Of a stretch of DNA of 8,307 nucleotides, positions 1 through 6,216 are shown one piece after another; position 1 is the first letter of the stretch, and the number at the start of each line of letters is the position of its first letter. The position numbers and the translations under genes were made by a program. The notes beneath the pieces are model-generated. The model was not told the origin of the DNA, did not search any database, and saw only the letters and a program-made list of their open reading frames with translations. The stretch spans positions 1-8,307 of the forward strand of contig PJET01000035.1 in assembly GCA_002825515.1 (NCBI GenBank), given 5' to 3'. This stretch comes from Candidatus Thorarchaeota archaeon MP11T_1. Its GTDB lineage: Archaea > Asgardarchaeota > Thorarchaeia > Thorarchaeales > Thorarchaeaceae.

Positions 1-1
1 T

Positions 2-310
2 ACCAGCTGGCGCAAAACACGCTGCGATAAGTGCCACGAAGAGTTCCTATCAAAAAGACACGTTCTTGACATATCTGTCCAGATGGCGCAGTTATGGAAA
101 TCACTTGGTGGGCATTTCTCAGGCGAGCGTGATATGACCCAAGGTCCGTGGTGCGCCAAGTTACGCTCCCTCCTTGAAGATAGACGAATCACTCAGTTTG
201 GCTTCACACCAGGACCGGAGTTCAATAGCTTGTCCTTGGAAGAAGCTGCTAAAGCTATATTTGAATTTCTTCATGCTCCTTATGAGGATATCACTGGTCA
301 GGAATTCTGA
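2..310 (+). CDS. Partial hypothetical protein with a CxxC pair (5' end outside window)
   Basis: The frame is open from the left edge to a TGA at 308-310, giving about 102 visible residues, and its true start lies upstream of the window. An ATG at 83 is in this frame but has no convincing ribosome site, and the reading frame before it looks like normal protein (TRCDKCHEEF), so 83 is probably internal. The visible C-x2-C pair at the left edge could be half of a zinc knuckle, since its partner pair would be upstream. The C-terminus is acidic and probably helical (EEAAKAIFEFLHAPYEDITG). I do not recognise the family. It is the first of three same-strand genes. Confidence 0.6.
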   Translation, partial: TSWRKTRCDKCHEEFLSKRHVLDISVQMAQLWKSLGGHFSGERDMTQGPWCAKLRSLLEDRRITQFGFTPGPEFNSLSLEEAAKAIFEFLHAPYEDITGQEF

Positions 311-330
311 GGATAATCCACCATTGATCC

Positions 331-603
331 ATGACCACGAAACAGACACGTTCCAAAGGCCACCGTCGCGACCGACGCAGGGCCAAAGCGAGCAATTGGA
401 CTCGACAGGGAAAGTGTAGCATGGGGAAGCGTATTGGTCATGGACCAGGCGCAGCCCCGCAAGTTGAAATCCAAACCCAAATAAGCTCCTCCAAAGTTCG
501 TGTAGAGAACGGCCGCCTTGTAGTACCTCAGAAAGTTGAAAACCCTTCTGGTAAAAATGATCCTACTCTAAAAGTCCCTCTCGGAGATTTTGAGGATGGA
601 TGA
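331..603 (+). CDS. Small hypothetical protein with basic N-terminus
   Basis: This is a 90-residue reading frame lying 20 bases after the preceding gene and overlapping the next gene by 8 bases (TGA at 601-603, next ATG at 596). The first 30 residues are strongly basic (KGHRRDRRRAKASNW), and the rest is polar with short valine-rich stretches (SSKVRVENGRLVVPQKV) suggestive of beta strands. The start is uncertain. The ATG at 331 has GAGGA about 17 bases upstream, which is long. An in-frame ATG at 421 has AGGGA at a more usual distance and would give a 60-residue protein without the basic segment. No family is recognised. The basic segment could bind nucleic acid, but this is only a composition argument. 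Confidence 0.5.
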   Translation: MTTKQTRSKGHRRDRRRAKASNWTRQGKCSMGKRIGHGPGAAPQVEIQTQISSSKVRVENGRLVVPQKVENPSGKNDPTLKVPLGDFEDG

Positions 604-838
604 AGAATCTCGGAATATTATCAATTACCTCGGAATGGGAAAACCTCCGAAGTTCGAGGTTGGTAAGATGGTTGTTTCATGTTACAACCCGAAGAAACTA
701 GGCATTGTTGAGAGACTAGAACCAATCGCTTTGGGGAGTCCATCTGTGGCGTATTATCGGTATCACATTCATTGGTTATATGATAAACCTTCAGATCATC
801 ACTACCTAGCAGGAGAACTTCTTGAGCCTCCGAAGTAA
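596..838 (+). CDS. Small hypothetical protein, possible small beta-barrel
   Basis: This frame encodes 80 residues from the ATG at 596, which has GGAG at 583-586 (9-base spacing). An in-frame TTG at 590 is less likely. The pattern FEVGKMVVSCYNPKKLGIVERL followed by YYRYHIHWL, alternating strands and turns, recalls SH3/KOW-like small barrels in which a VGxxV segment begins the fold. This is a fold impression, not a family assignment. The ATG overlaps the end of the upstream frame, suggesting translational coupling. The gene ends in TAA at 836-838 and faces the amidase gene tail to tail across 27 bases. Confidence 0.6.
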   Translation: MDEESRNIINYLGMGKPPKFEVGKMVVSCYNPKKLGIVERLEPIALGSPSVAYYRYHIHWLYDKPSDHHYLAGELLEPPK

Positions 839-845
839 GAGCTAT

Positions 846-866
846 GCCCGCTGAGGTATCGTGGGC
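846..866. terminator. Weak hairpin between convergent genes
   Basis: GCCCGC (846-851) can pair with GTGGGC (861-866), with one G-U pair and a 9-base loop, in the only gap between the two converging transcription units. It is followed on the plus strand by TAAAAACCTAGCTTTTT, so a T run comes only about 13 bases later, and no T run follows on the minus strand. The position suits a bidirectional terminator, but the sequence is not a strong intrinsic one. Confidence 0.25.
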
Positions 867-1591
867 TAAAAACCTAGCTTTTTACGCTTCGTTACCTCTT
901 CCTCAACCATCTCCATATCTAGCCCAGCCGTGTCAATCTTCCCTCGGCTGATGTGATAGTGATTCAGGAATCCGGAGTACTCCTTGGGCTCCGCTAGTTT
1001 CGTGGTCACTGGGAACCCCTGCGCAGTGCGCGGAAACTTAGGCGGTACATGGGGGAATAGCTCGGTGAAGCCCCACATCAACTGAAGCAGAGAAGCAATT
1101 TGAGCTTTAGTTGGTAAATGTACCTTTAGTTTTGTGCCGTGTACCGGCACTACCGCCGTCTCGTGCCCCGGCACATTCCACTTCTTCTGTAATTTGGCCG
1201 TGTATTGATCCCCTGACCATGCCCCAGGCATGTAGGATATTTCCACACCTGGACCTAATCCATTACAACCGCCGCCCTGGCTCCAACCGGCATGTTTGAT
1301 ATCCAGGTTCTGGTAAATGGTAGCGAACCCTTTATCGTCACAATCGTCATCAATCATGAAGTTACATGATAGACCACGGGCGATGAGACCGTTGTACATA
1401 TGCTTAGCGCGGTACGTCACAGACCAATGGACTGTGAACTGTTTCATCTTTGGGGAGAGTTCCTCAAATGAAATATCACGCCGGCTGAATTTGCCCTTCG
1501 GATGAAAGTCAAGACCGCCTTCCTCATCCCACTTAACTACTCTGCATCCAATATCAAACGAACGTTCAGCTGCAAAAATTCTAGTATTCAT
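866..1591 (-). CDS. N-acetylmuramoyl-L-alanine amidase (Amidase_2 / AmpD-T7 lysozyme type)
   Basis: A 241-residue protein predicted to cut the amide bond between N-acetylmuramic acid and L-alanine in peptidoglycan, most likely the phage endolysin. Visible family marks are FTVHWSVT (H55, first zinc ligand), DIKHAGW near H100 with GPGVEISY after it (the conserved core strand), and NHYHISRGKIDTAG near the C-terminus, giving H211 as second zinc ligand, K218 as catalytic lysine and D220 as third ligand, as in the HxxxxxxKxD ending of AmpD-like enzymes. No signal peptide or transmembrane segment is seen and no cell-wall-binding domain is obvious, so export would need a holin elsewhere. The 35-residue lysine/acid-rich tail (EMVEEEVTKRKKLGF) is a simple C-terminal helix. 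The ATG at 1591 is 3 bases after the stop of the upstream gene, and its ribosome site is weak. Confidence 0.85.
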   Translation of the reverse strand: MNTRIFAAERSFDIGCRVVKWDEEGGLDFHPKGKFSRRDISFEELSPKMKQFTVHWSVTYRAKHMYNGLIARGLSCNFMIDDDCDDKGFATIYQNLDIKHAGWSQGGGCNGLGPGVEISYMPGAWSGDQYTAKLQKKWNVPGHETAVVPVHGTKLKVHLPTKAQIASLLQLMWGFTELFPHVPPKFPRTAQGFPVTTKLAEPKEYSGFLNHYHISRGKIDTAGLDMEMVEEEVTKRKKLGF

Positions 1592-1594
1592 ATA

Positions 1595-2335
1595 CTAGAA
1601 TACGATTCCATTAGTAGGATCTTTCCATATGTCACTAAGCCATCGCCACAAACGCGGCTGAACATATTGCTGAATGTAGGTCCGGTCCTGGGCCTGTTTT
1701 CCTGCGTACTGAAGTGCAGCAACAGAGCGTGAAACCCAACTAATCTTCAAAGGATCTTCGTGGTAGATTTTGGTCTTGGGCGTCTCATTTTTGCTGTAGA
1801 TAGACACGCTTTTGTCGAGTTTATCAGAGAAGTAGCTAGGAAGAGACTCTTCCCTTTCGTTGATAAAATGTTGGACGATTCCCCTCGATGATGCATGACA
1901 AGATGCAGTTTTGTGTGGGGTTTGTGAGTATGCCATCCATAGTCGTCCTTTGTTGGCATACCGCACCCAAATATTGGTGCTGCGGGTGTTCAAACCCTCC
2001 AATACGATGACTGTATCAATTTGTTTCCAGTCTTCAGATTTCAGGATTTCGTGGATAAAACCCCATCCATCAAGATAAGAAATCAGTGCTACGCGCCGAG
2101 GTTGTAGATTTTTCTGAGTTTTAAGTACACCCTTCAGGATGGAGCAGTCTCCACTTTTTCTGTATTCGGAAGCCGCTTTGCGGAAGCCTCTTACTGTTCC
2201 CCCACCAGTAGAGATACCTGTGCTGCTATTGATGTTGATTACAGCTGGTGGCTCACTAAATTCCCCCGCTTGCTTGCGACAGCTCATTTTGCCACCACAA
2301 GCTAAAGCCGATATGATTACATCTCTCTTAACCAT
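1595..2335 (-). CDS. Alpha/beta-hydrolase-like protein beside the endolysin
   Basis: This frame encodes 246 residues. The centre reads RRVALISYLDGWGF (81-93), then IDTVIVLEGLN (106-116), then GRLWMAYSQTPHKTASCHASS (130-150). This is a beta strand, a sharp turn at the place of a nucleophile elbow, an acidic strand end and a histidine, the order expected of an alpha/beta hydrolase. S86, D89 or E113, and H141 are candidate active residues, but the classical GxSxG is not present, so catalysis is unproven. I recall similar uncharacterised proteins (SFSAGYGA / DGLH motifs) in bacteria, without a known function. The N-terminus (VIISALAC at 6-13) resembles a very short lipobox but is too short to call. 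The ATG at 2335 lacks a clear ribosome site, and an in-frame ATG at residue 17 is an alternative. The gene directly precedes the amidase gene, so a role in envelope attack is possible. Confidence 0.6.
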   Translation of the reverse strand: MVKRDVIISALACGGKMSCRKQAGEFSEPPAVININSSTGISTGGGTVRGFRKAASEYRKSGDCSILKGVLKTQKNLQPRRVALISYLDGWGFIHEILKSEDWKQIDTVIVLEGLNTRSTNIWVRYANKGRLWMAYSQTPHKTASCHASSRGIVQHFINEREESLPSYFSDKLDKSVSIYSKNETPKTKIYHEDPLKISWVSRSVAALQYAGKQAQDRTYIQQYVQPRLWRWLSDIWKDPTNGIVF

Positions 2336-2357
2336 AACTGGAGATATACCACCAAAG

Positions 2358-2606
2358 TTACTGATTTGTTTGGAGTTTTTCCTGGATGGCTAGCAAGAGC
2401 GTGTCTGGCACGGGCTCGCCATCTAATCTTTCAATTGAAAATGGATAAACAGAAATATGGTATTCGTCTCTCGGCTCCCCCAGTTCATCCATAGCTTCGT
2501 GTATTTCATTTTTTAATGCTACGAATACACTACTTATAGCATCTTTAATTCTATTGGAATATTTGTACTCGAATTTTCTAATCAAAGAGTTGTAAGGGGA
2601 TGGCAT
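2358..2606 (-). CDS. Small hypothetical protein
   Basis: An 82-residue frame starting at ATG 2606 and overlapping the end of the sugar-nucleotide enzyme gene by 29 bases. The N-terminal half is amphipathic helical (SNRIKDAISSVFVALKNEIH), followed by EYHISVYPFSIERL and a short C-terminal helix. The ribosome site is weak (GAGAAG). No family is recognised. It ends in TAA 22 bases before the hydrolase-like gene, so it belongs to the same run. Confidence 0.55.
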   Translation of the reverse strand: MPSPYNSLIRKFEYKYSNRIKDAISSVFVALKNEIHEAMDELGEPRDEYHISVYPFSIERLDGEPVPDTLLLAIQEKLQTNQ

Positions 2607-3608
2607 AAGGACTTCTCATTCGCCTATCAAAATCAGCGATTGTTGAGATTAGACCCTCCTCCAAAGGAATCCTCGGCTTAAAACCCAAAAGCTTCTGAGC
2701 TTTTGTTATGTCCGGACGACGTTTCTTCGGATCATCAGCTGGCAAAGCCTTGAAGTATATACGTGAACTAGATGGAACTGATCTTGACGCAATGATCTCT
2801 AGTATTTTCTGAGCCAGGTCTAGAATTGTAATCTCACTAGGATTACCAAGATTGACAGGTCCATCTAGCTTAACAACATTTGCCGCCATGAATAACCCAT
2901 CAATCAAGTCATCAACATAGCAAAGAGATCTAGTTTGAAAGCCATCTCCGAAGACTGTAATTGGTTGCCCTTTCAGAGCTTGAACTACGAAGTTACTCAC
3001 AGCTCGTCCATCATCAAAAGCCATGCGCGGACCATACGTATTGAAGATACGCACGATACGAACATCCGCCCCTTTTCGGCTGGCGTCCATGAGCATGGTC
3101 TCGGCGGCGCGTTTCCCCTCATCGTAACAAGCTCTCTCCCCAATTGGATTTACGTTCCCCCAGTACTCCTCTCTTTGGGGATGCATCAAAGGATCACCAT
3201 ACACCTCTGACGTGCTAGCATGGACAATCCGAGGTATACCGTGTCTACCGCTCCATTTACGAGCCCAAAGAAGGATACGATGAACTCCAAAAATGGACGT
3301 TGTTAATGTTTTGTATGGATCTTTTTGATACTGAACTGGAGAAGCAGGGCACGCTAGATTGAAAATAACATCTATATCTGGGGGAATAGAAGATAGACTT
3401 CCATTAGAGCCCCAATCATCTCTGACATCCCTGAGATAGAAATGGAACCTATCTGATTTTCTAGCTTCTATTAGATTGTTTCCCGATCCTGTTGAAAAAT
3501 CATCCAGTGCATGGACCTCATATCCCTCGTTTAGTAAGCGGTCACAGAGGTGAGATCCAATAAACCCAGCTGCGCCGGTAACAAGAGCTTTACTCCTTTA
3601 CTCTTCAT
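2578..3608 (-). CDS. UDP-glucuronate decarboxylase-like NAD-dependent SDR, start disrupted by 8-bp duplication
   Basis: Predicted to convert UDP-glucuronate to UDP-xylose using bound NAD+ (extended short-chain dehydrogenase/reductase family). The frame is open from 3597 to the TAG at 2578-2580. Counting from the AAA at 3591, it shows ALVTGAAGFIGSH (NAD-binding GxxGxxG, residues 6-12), the acidic pair D30-D31, NLACPASPVQY typical of UXS enzymes, HASTSEVYG (S126-T127-S128-E129), YDEGK (Y156/K160, the YxxxK catalytic pair), RIFNTYGPRM, and FGDGFQTRSLCYVDD near the substrate site. Length matches the family. No ATG, GTG or TTG exists in this frame before a GTG at 3204, which would delete the whole NAD-binding half. 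The ATG at 3608 (ATG AAG AGT AAA) is out of frame by exactly one 8-bp repeat unit. The gene is therefore off, phase-variable, or affected by an assembly error. A phage could use such an enzyme to alter host surface or virion sugars. Confidence 0.85.
3588..3603 (-). repeat. Perfect 8-bp tandem repeat (GAGTAAAG x2) at a gene start
   Basis: On the minus strand GAGTAAAG occurs twice back to back (3603-3596 and 3595-3588), and a third copy lies at 3619-3612 across the stop codon of the macrodomain gene. With a single unit, the ATG at 3608 would read MKSKALVTGAAGFIGS, a typical SDR start. With two units the frame is lost and hits a stop about 25 codons later. Such a repeat can gain or lose units by strand slippage. 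Confidence 0.9.
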
Positions 3609-3613
3609 CTGCT

Positions 3614-4123
3614 TTACTCGTCATCTGGCAAATCGTACACGGTGACGTTAATGCTACGCTTCAGAAGTTCTTGTTCAATTAGAGGTTCCACTTTGTCCCA
3701 GGTTCCTCCAGCAAGGCCGCAACCAATTCGAGGCATATGAACAGCGGCATTGTACTCACTGATTTCATCGCCAGCCTTGGATAGGCATTGTTGCAGCGCC
3801 TTGTAGTCGATAGGTATTGGATTCTCCTTATTGACGACGCCGTTTTGTGCCACCATGTTAATAACAACCAAATCACTGAGAATCTGGATGCTTTGGATAT
3901 CGCCTAGATTGAGCTTCCCGTAGCGTTCACGCCACCATTTGCGATACTCAGTTTCGACCTTTGGCCAACGTCGAGCTAGAGCACCGGAGAATCCAGCACC
4001 GTACTTGCCCTCGTTGTTGACGATTTGGAGAATATAACGGAGGTTACTTCCTTGAGGAATGGTCGCATCACCCTTCGCAAAACGAAGAAGTCCTTTGGGA
4101 TTATGATCACTTGGCTTTCTCAT
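3614..4123 (-). CDS. Macrodomain protein, ALC1/TARG1/DarG-like class (ADP-ribose binding or hydrolysis)
   Basis: A 169-residue protein consisting of one macrodomain, the fold that binds ADP-ribose and in many members removes it from protein, nucleic acid or phosphate. Motifs in order: KGDAT (17-21), IVNNEGKYGAGFSG (34-47, the ribose-binding loop), LVVINMVAQNGV (85-96), and MPRIGCGLAGGTW (130-142) followed by VEPLIEQEL and NVTVYDLP. The last block closely resembles the ALC1-like class (TARG1, DarG, yeast Poa1p). Where TARG1 has a catalytic lysine and aspartate, this protein seems to have Q93 and A138, so the mechanism may differ. The start at 4123 is chosen over the frame's longer form (4153) because GAAGGA lies 6 bases before it and its ATG follows the IF-1 stop by one base. 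Possible roles are reversing host ADP-ribosylation or clearing ADP-ribose-1''-phosphate from RNA repair. Confidence 0.85.
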   Translation of the reverse strand: MRKPSDHNPKGLLRFAKGDATIPQGSNLRYILQIVNNEGKYGAGFSGALARRWPKVETEYRKWWRERYGKLNLGDIQSIQILSDLVVINMVAQNGVVNKENPIPIDYKALQQCLSKAGDEISEYNAAVHMPRIGCGLAGGTWDKVEPLIEQELLKRSINVTVYDLPDDE

Positions 4124-4124
4124 G

Positions 4125-4328
4125 TTATTTCCTTCGGTAAATGATTCGACCAAGTTCTACATCAACCTTATCGCCCTCTACAACTTTAATATTGTTAGTT
4201 CTCATCTTACCAGATAGTTGGCAGAGGATAGTTTTCTCCTCACCTTCTATATCCAGAAGTACGGAGAAGAAGCCATTACCTCGGGCAGCTTGTACTATCC
4301 CATTAATTTTGGGTTTGTCAGATGGCAC
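4125..4328 (-). CDS. infA: Translation initiation factor IF-1 homologue
   Basis: A 67-residue OB-fold protein. In bacteria IF-1 binds the A site of the 30S subunit and helps IF-2 and IF-3 select the initiator tRNA. Visible IF-1 marks are the NGIVQ first strand (9-13), ARGNGFFSVLLD (15-26), the signature QLSGKMRTNNIKV (37-49), GDKVDVEL (52-59) and the final RIIYRRK. Compared with the 72-residue E. coli protein, the TPYDLSK loop before the last strand is missing (VEL runs directly into GRI). It starts with GTG at 4328, with GGAG 8 bases upstream; no ATG exists near. The first 34 bases overlap the end of the upstream gene, and the stop is one base from the macrodomain ATG, so all three are translationally linked. 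Phage-borne IF-1 has been reported in huge phages and would favour phage mRNA or replace a host factor. Confidence 0.88.
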   Translation of the reverse strand: MPSDKPKINGIVQAARGNGFFSVLLDIEGEEKTILCQLSGKMRTNNIKVVEGDKVDVELGRIIYRRK

Positions 4329-4855
4329 TGTATCCGCTCCTGCAATTTAGCATTACTGGAGGGATACCCAGAGGCCCACGCCTCCTCGATCTCAAAACCC
4401 TTGGGATACTTGACTTTTAATGAGGTCATTATCTGGCGAGAGTATATTTCTACATACCCAGATGATATATATCGAAGGGCTTTATATCCCAATAACGTGG
4501 AACTCATATTGTATTGCCATATTTCATCTTTAAAATAACAACTACGAAGAGTTCCATCATCACCCAAGAAGTTTAGAAGCGTCTGATTTTTACCAAAGAG
4601 AGCTAAGACCCAGTAGCTATTTTTAGCAATCAAATACGGTGATGCTTTTCTGAAGACATCTTTGGTACAGGTACTTTCTTCTCTGGCGGGGTAGACTTGG
4701 ACAGATTTATTCTTAGCGATCCTGAGACGATTTCCTTCTGCATCGACCCAGAGATGCCAGTCTTCTTTAGGATTGAGACCTACGATGTCTACGAGCAAAT
4801 CAAAAGGGGAATTTAGAAATGCGCGTGCACTCGCTATTGCACGTTTCTTCTGCAT
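4295..4855 (-). CDS. Hypothetical protein, 186 residues
   Basis: No family recognised. The protein has a basic, helical N-terminus (MQKKRAIASARAF), then a stretch rich in aromatic residues and alternating strands (WHLWVDAEGNRLRIAK, SYWVLALFGKNQTLL, GDDGTLRSCYFKDEIW), giving a mainly beta centre, and a lysine-rich end. No transmembrane or signal segment is evident. The ATG at 4855 overlaps the NAD synthetase-like gene by 22 bases, but the ribosome site is weak. Its 3' end overlaps the IF-1 start by 34 bases. The position between the NAD-related gene and IF-1 gives no clear functional hint. Confidence 0.65.
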   Translation of the reverse strand: MQKKRAIASARAFLNSPFDLLVDIVGLNPKEDWHLWVDAEGNRLRIAKNKSVQVYPAREESTCTKDVFRKASPYLIAKNSYWVLALFGKNQTLLNFLGDDGTLRSCYFKDEIWQYNMSSTLLGYKALRYISSGYVEIYSRQIMTSLKVKYPKGFEIEEAWASGYPSSNAKLQERIQCHLTNPKLMG

Positions 4856-5478
4856 AATTGAAGTTCGTTGGAAATATGGTAGTATGGCCTAGTTATAATC
4901 TTATGGCGTGTTCTCTTCTCACGCTGATGAACTATGGCAATCCATTTTTTCTGTTCTTGAGTGAAGTAAGGCCAACGAGAATGTGTATGCGGAGGGTTTT
5001 CGCTGGTAATGATACCATATGTGCGTTCGGCATTATTACAGAATTCGATCATTTGGAATCCCGGAGGATCGTTATACTTGTACTCATCATTCCAAAGGAA
5101 CTTATAGAGCTGAACAATTTCGGAATACTCTAAATCAAATAGTGGAAAGATATCAGCTAATGCACTTCCGATTTTGCTGTAGTCTCGGTAGTACAAGCCG
5201 TAAGTCCTATCAATTGGACCAACTATCAAGCCATTATGTTCACTGGCATAGTAATGACACTCAGCAAAGCCCTCTGTGTTACTGGTAGGAGGATGAAGAT
5301 AATTGTGTTTTTTGAGTCCGCTGTGAATTTTCGTAGCCTCTATACACAGGTGAGTTACAATCGCATCCTGGCGCGACCCTTTGTTGTTAGTTACAAATAC
5401 AGCTTTACCGTACTGCTTGGCATAATCGGCCAACCACTTAGCAAGATGCTCAATTAGCAACCCCTCATTTACTATCAT
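4834..5478 (-). CDS. NAD synthetase-like protein with degenerate ATP loop
   Basis: A 214-residue protein resembling the NadE amidating domain, which makes NAD+ from nicotinate adenine dinucleotide, ATP and ammonia. The strongest match is LIVGPIDRTYGLYYRDYSKIGSALADIFPLFDL (84-116), which fits the NadE order GTxNxxE-GYxTxYGD-xADIxPLxxL, followed by SEIVQLYKFLW. DPPGF (137-141) and a C-terminal KRTRHKIITRP (188-198) also fit. The N-terminus AVFVTNNKGSRQDAIVTHLCIEA (26-48) lies where SGGxDS should bind ATP, but only the aspartate (D38) is kept, so catalysis is doubtful. It could be an NAD(H)-binding relative with another job. The start at 5478 is chosen because GGAG lies 6 bases before it and its ATG overlaps the glycosylase stop (ATGA). 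ExsB/QueC-type PP-loop enzymes are a less likely alternative. Confidence 0.6.
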   Translation of the reverse strand: MIVNEGLLIEHLAKWLADYAKQYGKAVFVTNNKGSRQDAIVTHLCIEATKIHSGLKKHNYLHPPTSNTEGFAECHYYASEHNGLIVGPIDRTYGLYYRDYSKIGSALADIFPLFDLEYSEIVQLYKFLWNDEYKYNDPPGFQMIEFCNNAERTYGIITSENPPHTHSRWPYFTQEQKKWIAIVHQREKRTRHKIITRPYYHISNELQLCRRNVQ

Positions 5479-6068
5479 CCAACACTCCAATCGGGATTAT
5501 CCATATCAGAGGCAGCGCGCACAAATGCGACTGCTACTTTTCTTGGATCTATACCCGCTTCTTCGCAAAGATCTATCATCTTATCTTCATCGGCGGGTAA
5601 ACCCAACTCGATGAGCTTGCGCCTGACATGTCGATCAATGGGGAAACTGGGAACTTTGAGTGCATCCCGGCAGAATAGTGAGATAACTTTAGTAGAACTT
5701 GAGCCTACTAGACTCAACATGATTCTGCGGCCGATTGGCGGTTTACGAGCGCAGAATATATCAAAATCAGATTTCTTCCAGGCGCTATTTGGATCGGTGA
5801 GGTTGTACACCGCTGTTTTGATGAAGCTTCTCTGCCATTGTAGCGGGTACATCTGGACAATCTCATCTTCTGAAAGAGAGACCAGATCACGTCCATTCAG
5901 AATCTTGAGAGCGCGTCCTTGGATGTTCTTGCGACGATTGAACTTCCATGGACCTGCTCCTATACAAATGACAAAAGCATCCGAGAAACTACGGCCCCGA
6001 AGCCAACCAAATGGCGTTGCTAAGTGCTGATTTTGTTCCCAGAAATCAATGAGAGTTTCGACCTGCAC
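5475..6068 (-). CDS. HhH-GPD-type DNA glycosylase-like protein
   Basis: A 197-residue protein resembling the endonuclease III/OGG superfamily of base-excision enzymes. The key block is IGRRIMLSLVGSSSTKVISLF (112-132), in the place of the helix-hairpin-helix LPGVGRKTA with K127 as candidate catalytic lysine, followed by FPIDRHVRRKLIELGLP (142-158), in which D145 matches the invariant aspartate of VDTHVxR. No four-cysteine Fe-S loop is present at the C-terminus. The N-terminal part is helical, as expected. The start is GTG at 6068 with GGGAG 8 bases upstream, inside the preceding small gene. The stop overlaps the next start (ATGA). A role in repair of damaged or modified phage DNA is plausible; the exact base is unknown. 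The hairpin departs from consensus, so an inactive or divergent relative is possible. Confidence 0.6.
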   Translation of the reverse strand: MQVETLIDFWEQNQHLATPFGWLRGRSFSDAFVICIGAGPWKFNRRKNIQGRALKILNGRDLVSLSEDEIVQMYPLQWQRSFIKTAVYNLTDPNSAWKKSDFDIFCARKPPIGRRIMLSLVGSSSTKVISLFCRDALKVPSFPIDRHVRRKLIELGLPADEDKMIDLCEEAGIDPRKVAVAFVRAASDMDNPDWSVG

Positions 6069-6216
6069 TGCCGCCTCTCCCTTTGTGCGTCAATCTACGC
6101 TGAATAGCTTTTCTCTTCAGCATTTTGGGAGTCTTCATCTTGCGCTTTTCTGCTTTACGAAGCTTGCGAGCAACATGGCGCTTAAGCCTCATAGTTGGTG
6201 ATTTGTTATTTCTCAT
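6046..6216 (-). CDS. Small, extremely basic protein (56 residues)
   Basis: This frame encodes 56 residues, starting at ATG 6216, with AAGGA five bases upstream and the stop of the preceding gene overlapping it (ATGA). It ends in TGA at 6048-6046, inside the glycosylase gene. About 40 percent of residues are K or R (for example RLKRHVARKLRKAEKRKMK at 10-28), with GRGGSAGR near the end. Strong ribosome site, coupling and overlap on both sides support a real gene. Such composition suggests RNA or DNA binding. The central basic helix is reminiscent of ribosomal protein bS21's tail, but the bS21 N-terminal motif is absent, so I do not assign it. Confidence 0.65.
   Translation of the reverse strand: MRNNKSPTMRLKRHVARKLRKAEKRKMKTPKMLKRKAIQRRLTHKGRGGSAGRNSH

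Noticed and set aside
2578..3204. GTG at 3204 as start of a short (208-residue) SDR protein
   Set aside because: It would remove the NAD-binding domain, which is plainly encoded and conserved upstream in the same frame.
3588..3608. Programmed -1 frameshift producing the SDR from ATG 3608
   Set aside because: The frames could be joined by -1, but no X-XXY-YYZ slippery heptamer or structure is visible, so the tandem duplication is the better explanation.
4218..4538. Plus-strand open frame across the IF-1 and 186-residue genes
   Set aside because: It is antisense to two overlapping supported genes and lacks recognisable protein features.
5611..6030. 139-residue plus-strand open frame
   Set aside because: It lies fully antisense to the glycosylase-like gene, is cysteine- and arginine-rich with no motif, and has no context as a gene.
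6046..6216. Ribosomal protein bS21 homologue
   Set aside because: Only lysine/arginine richness is shared; the bS21 N-terminal motif is absent.
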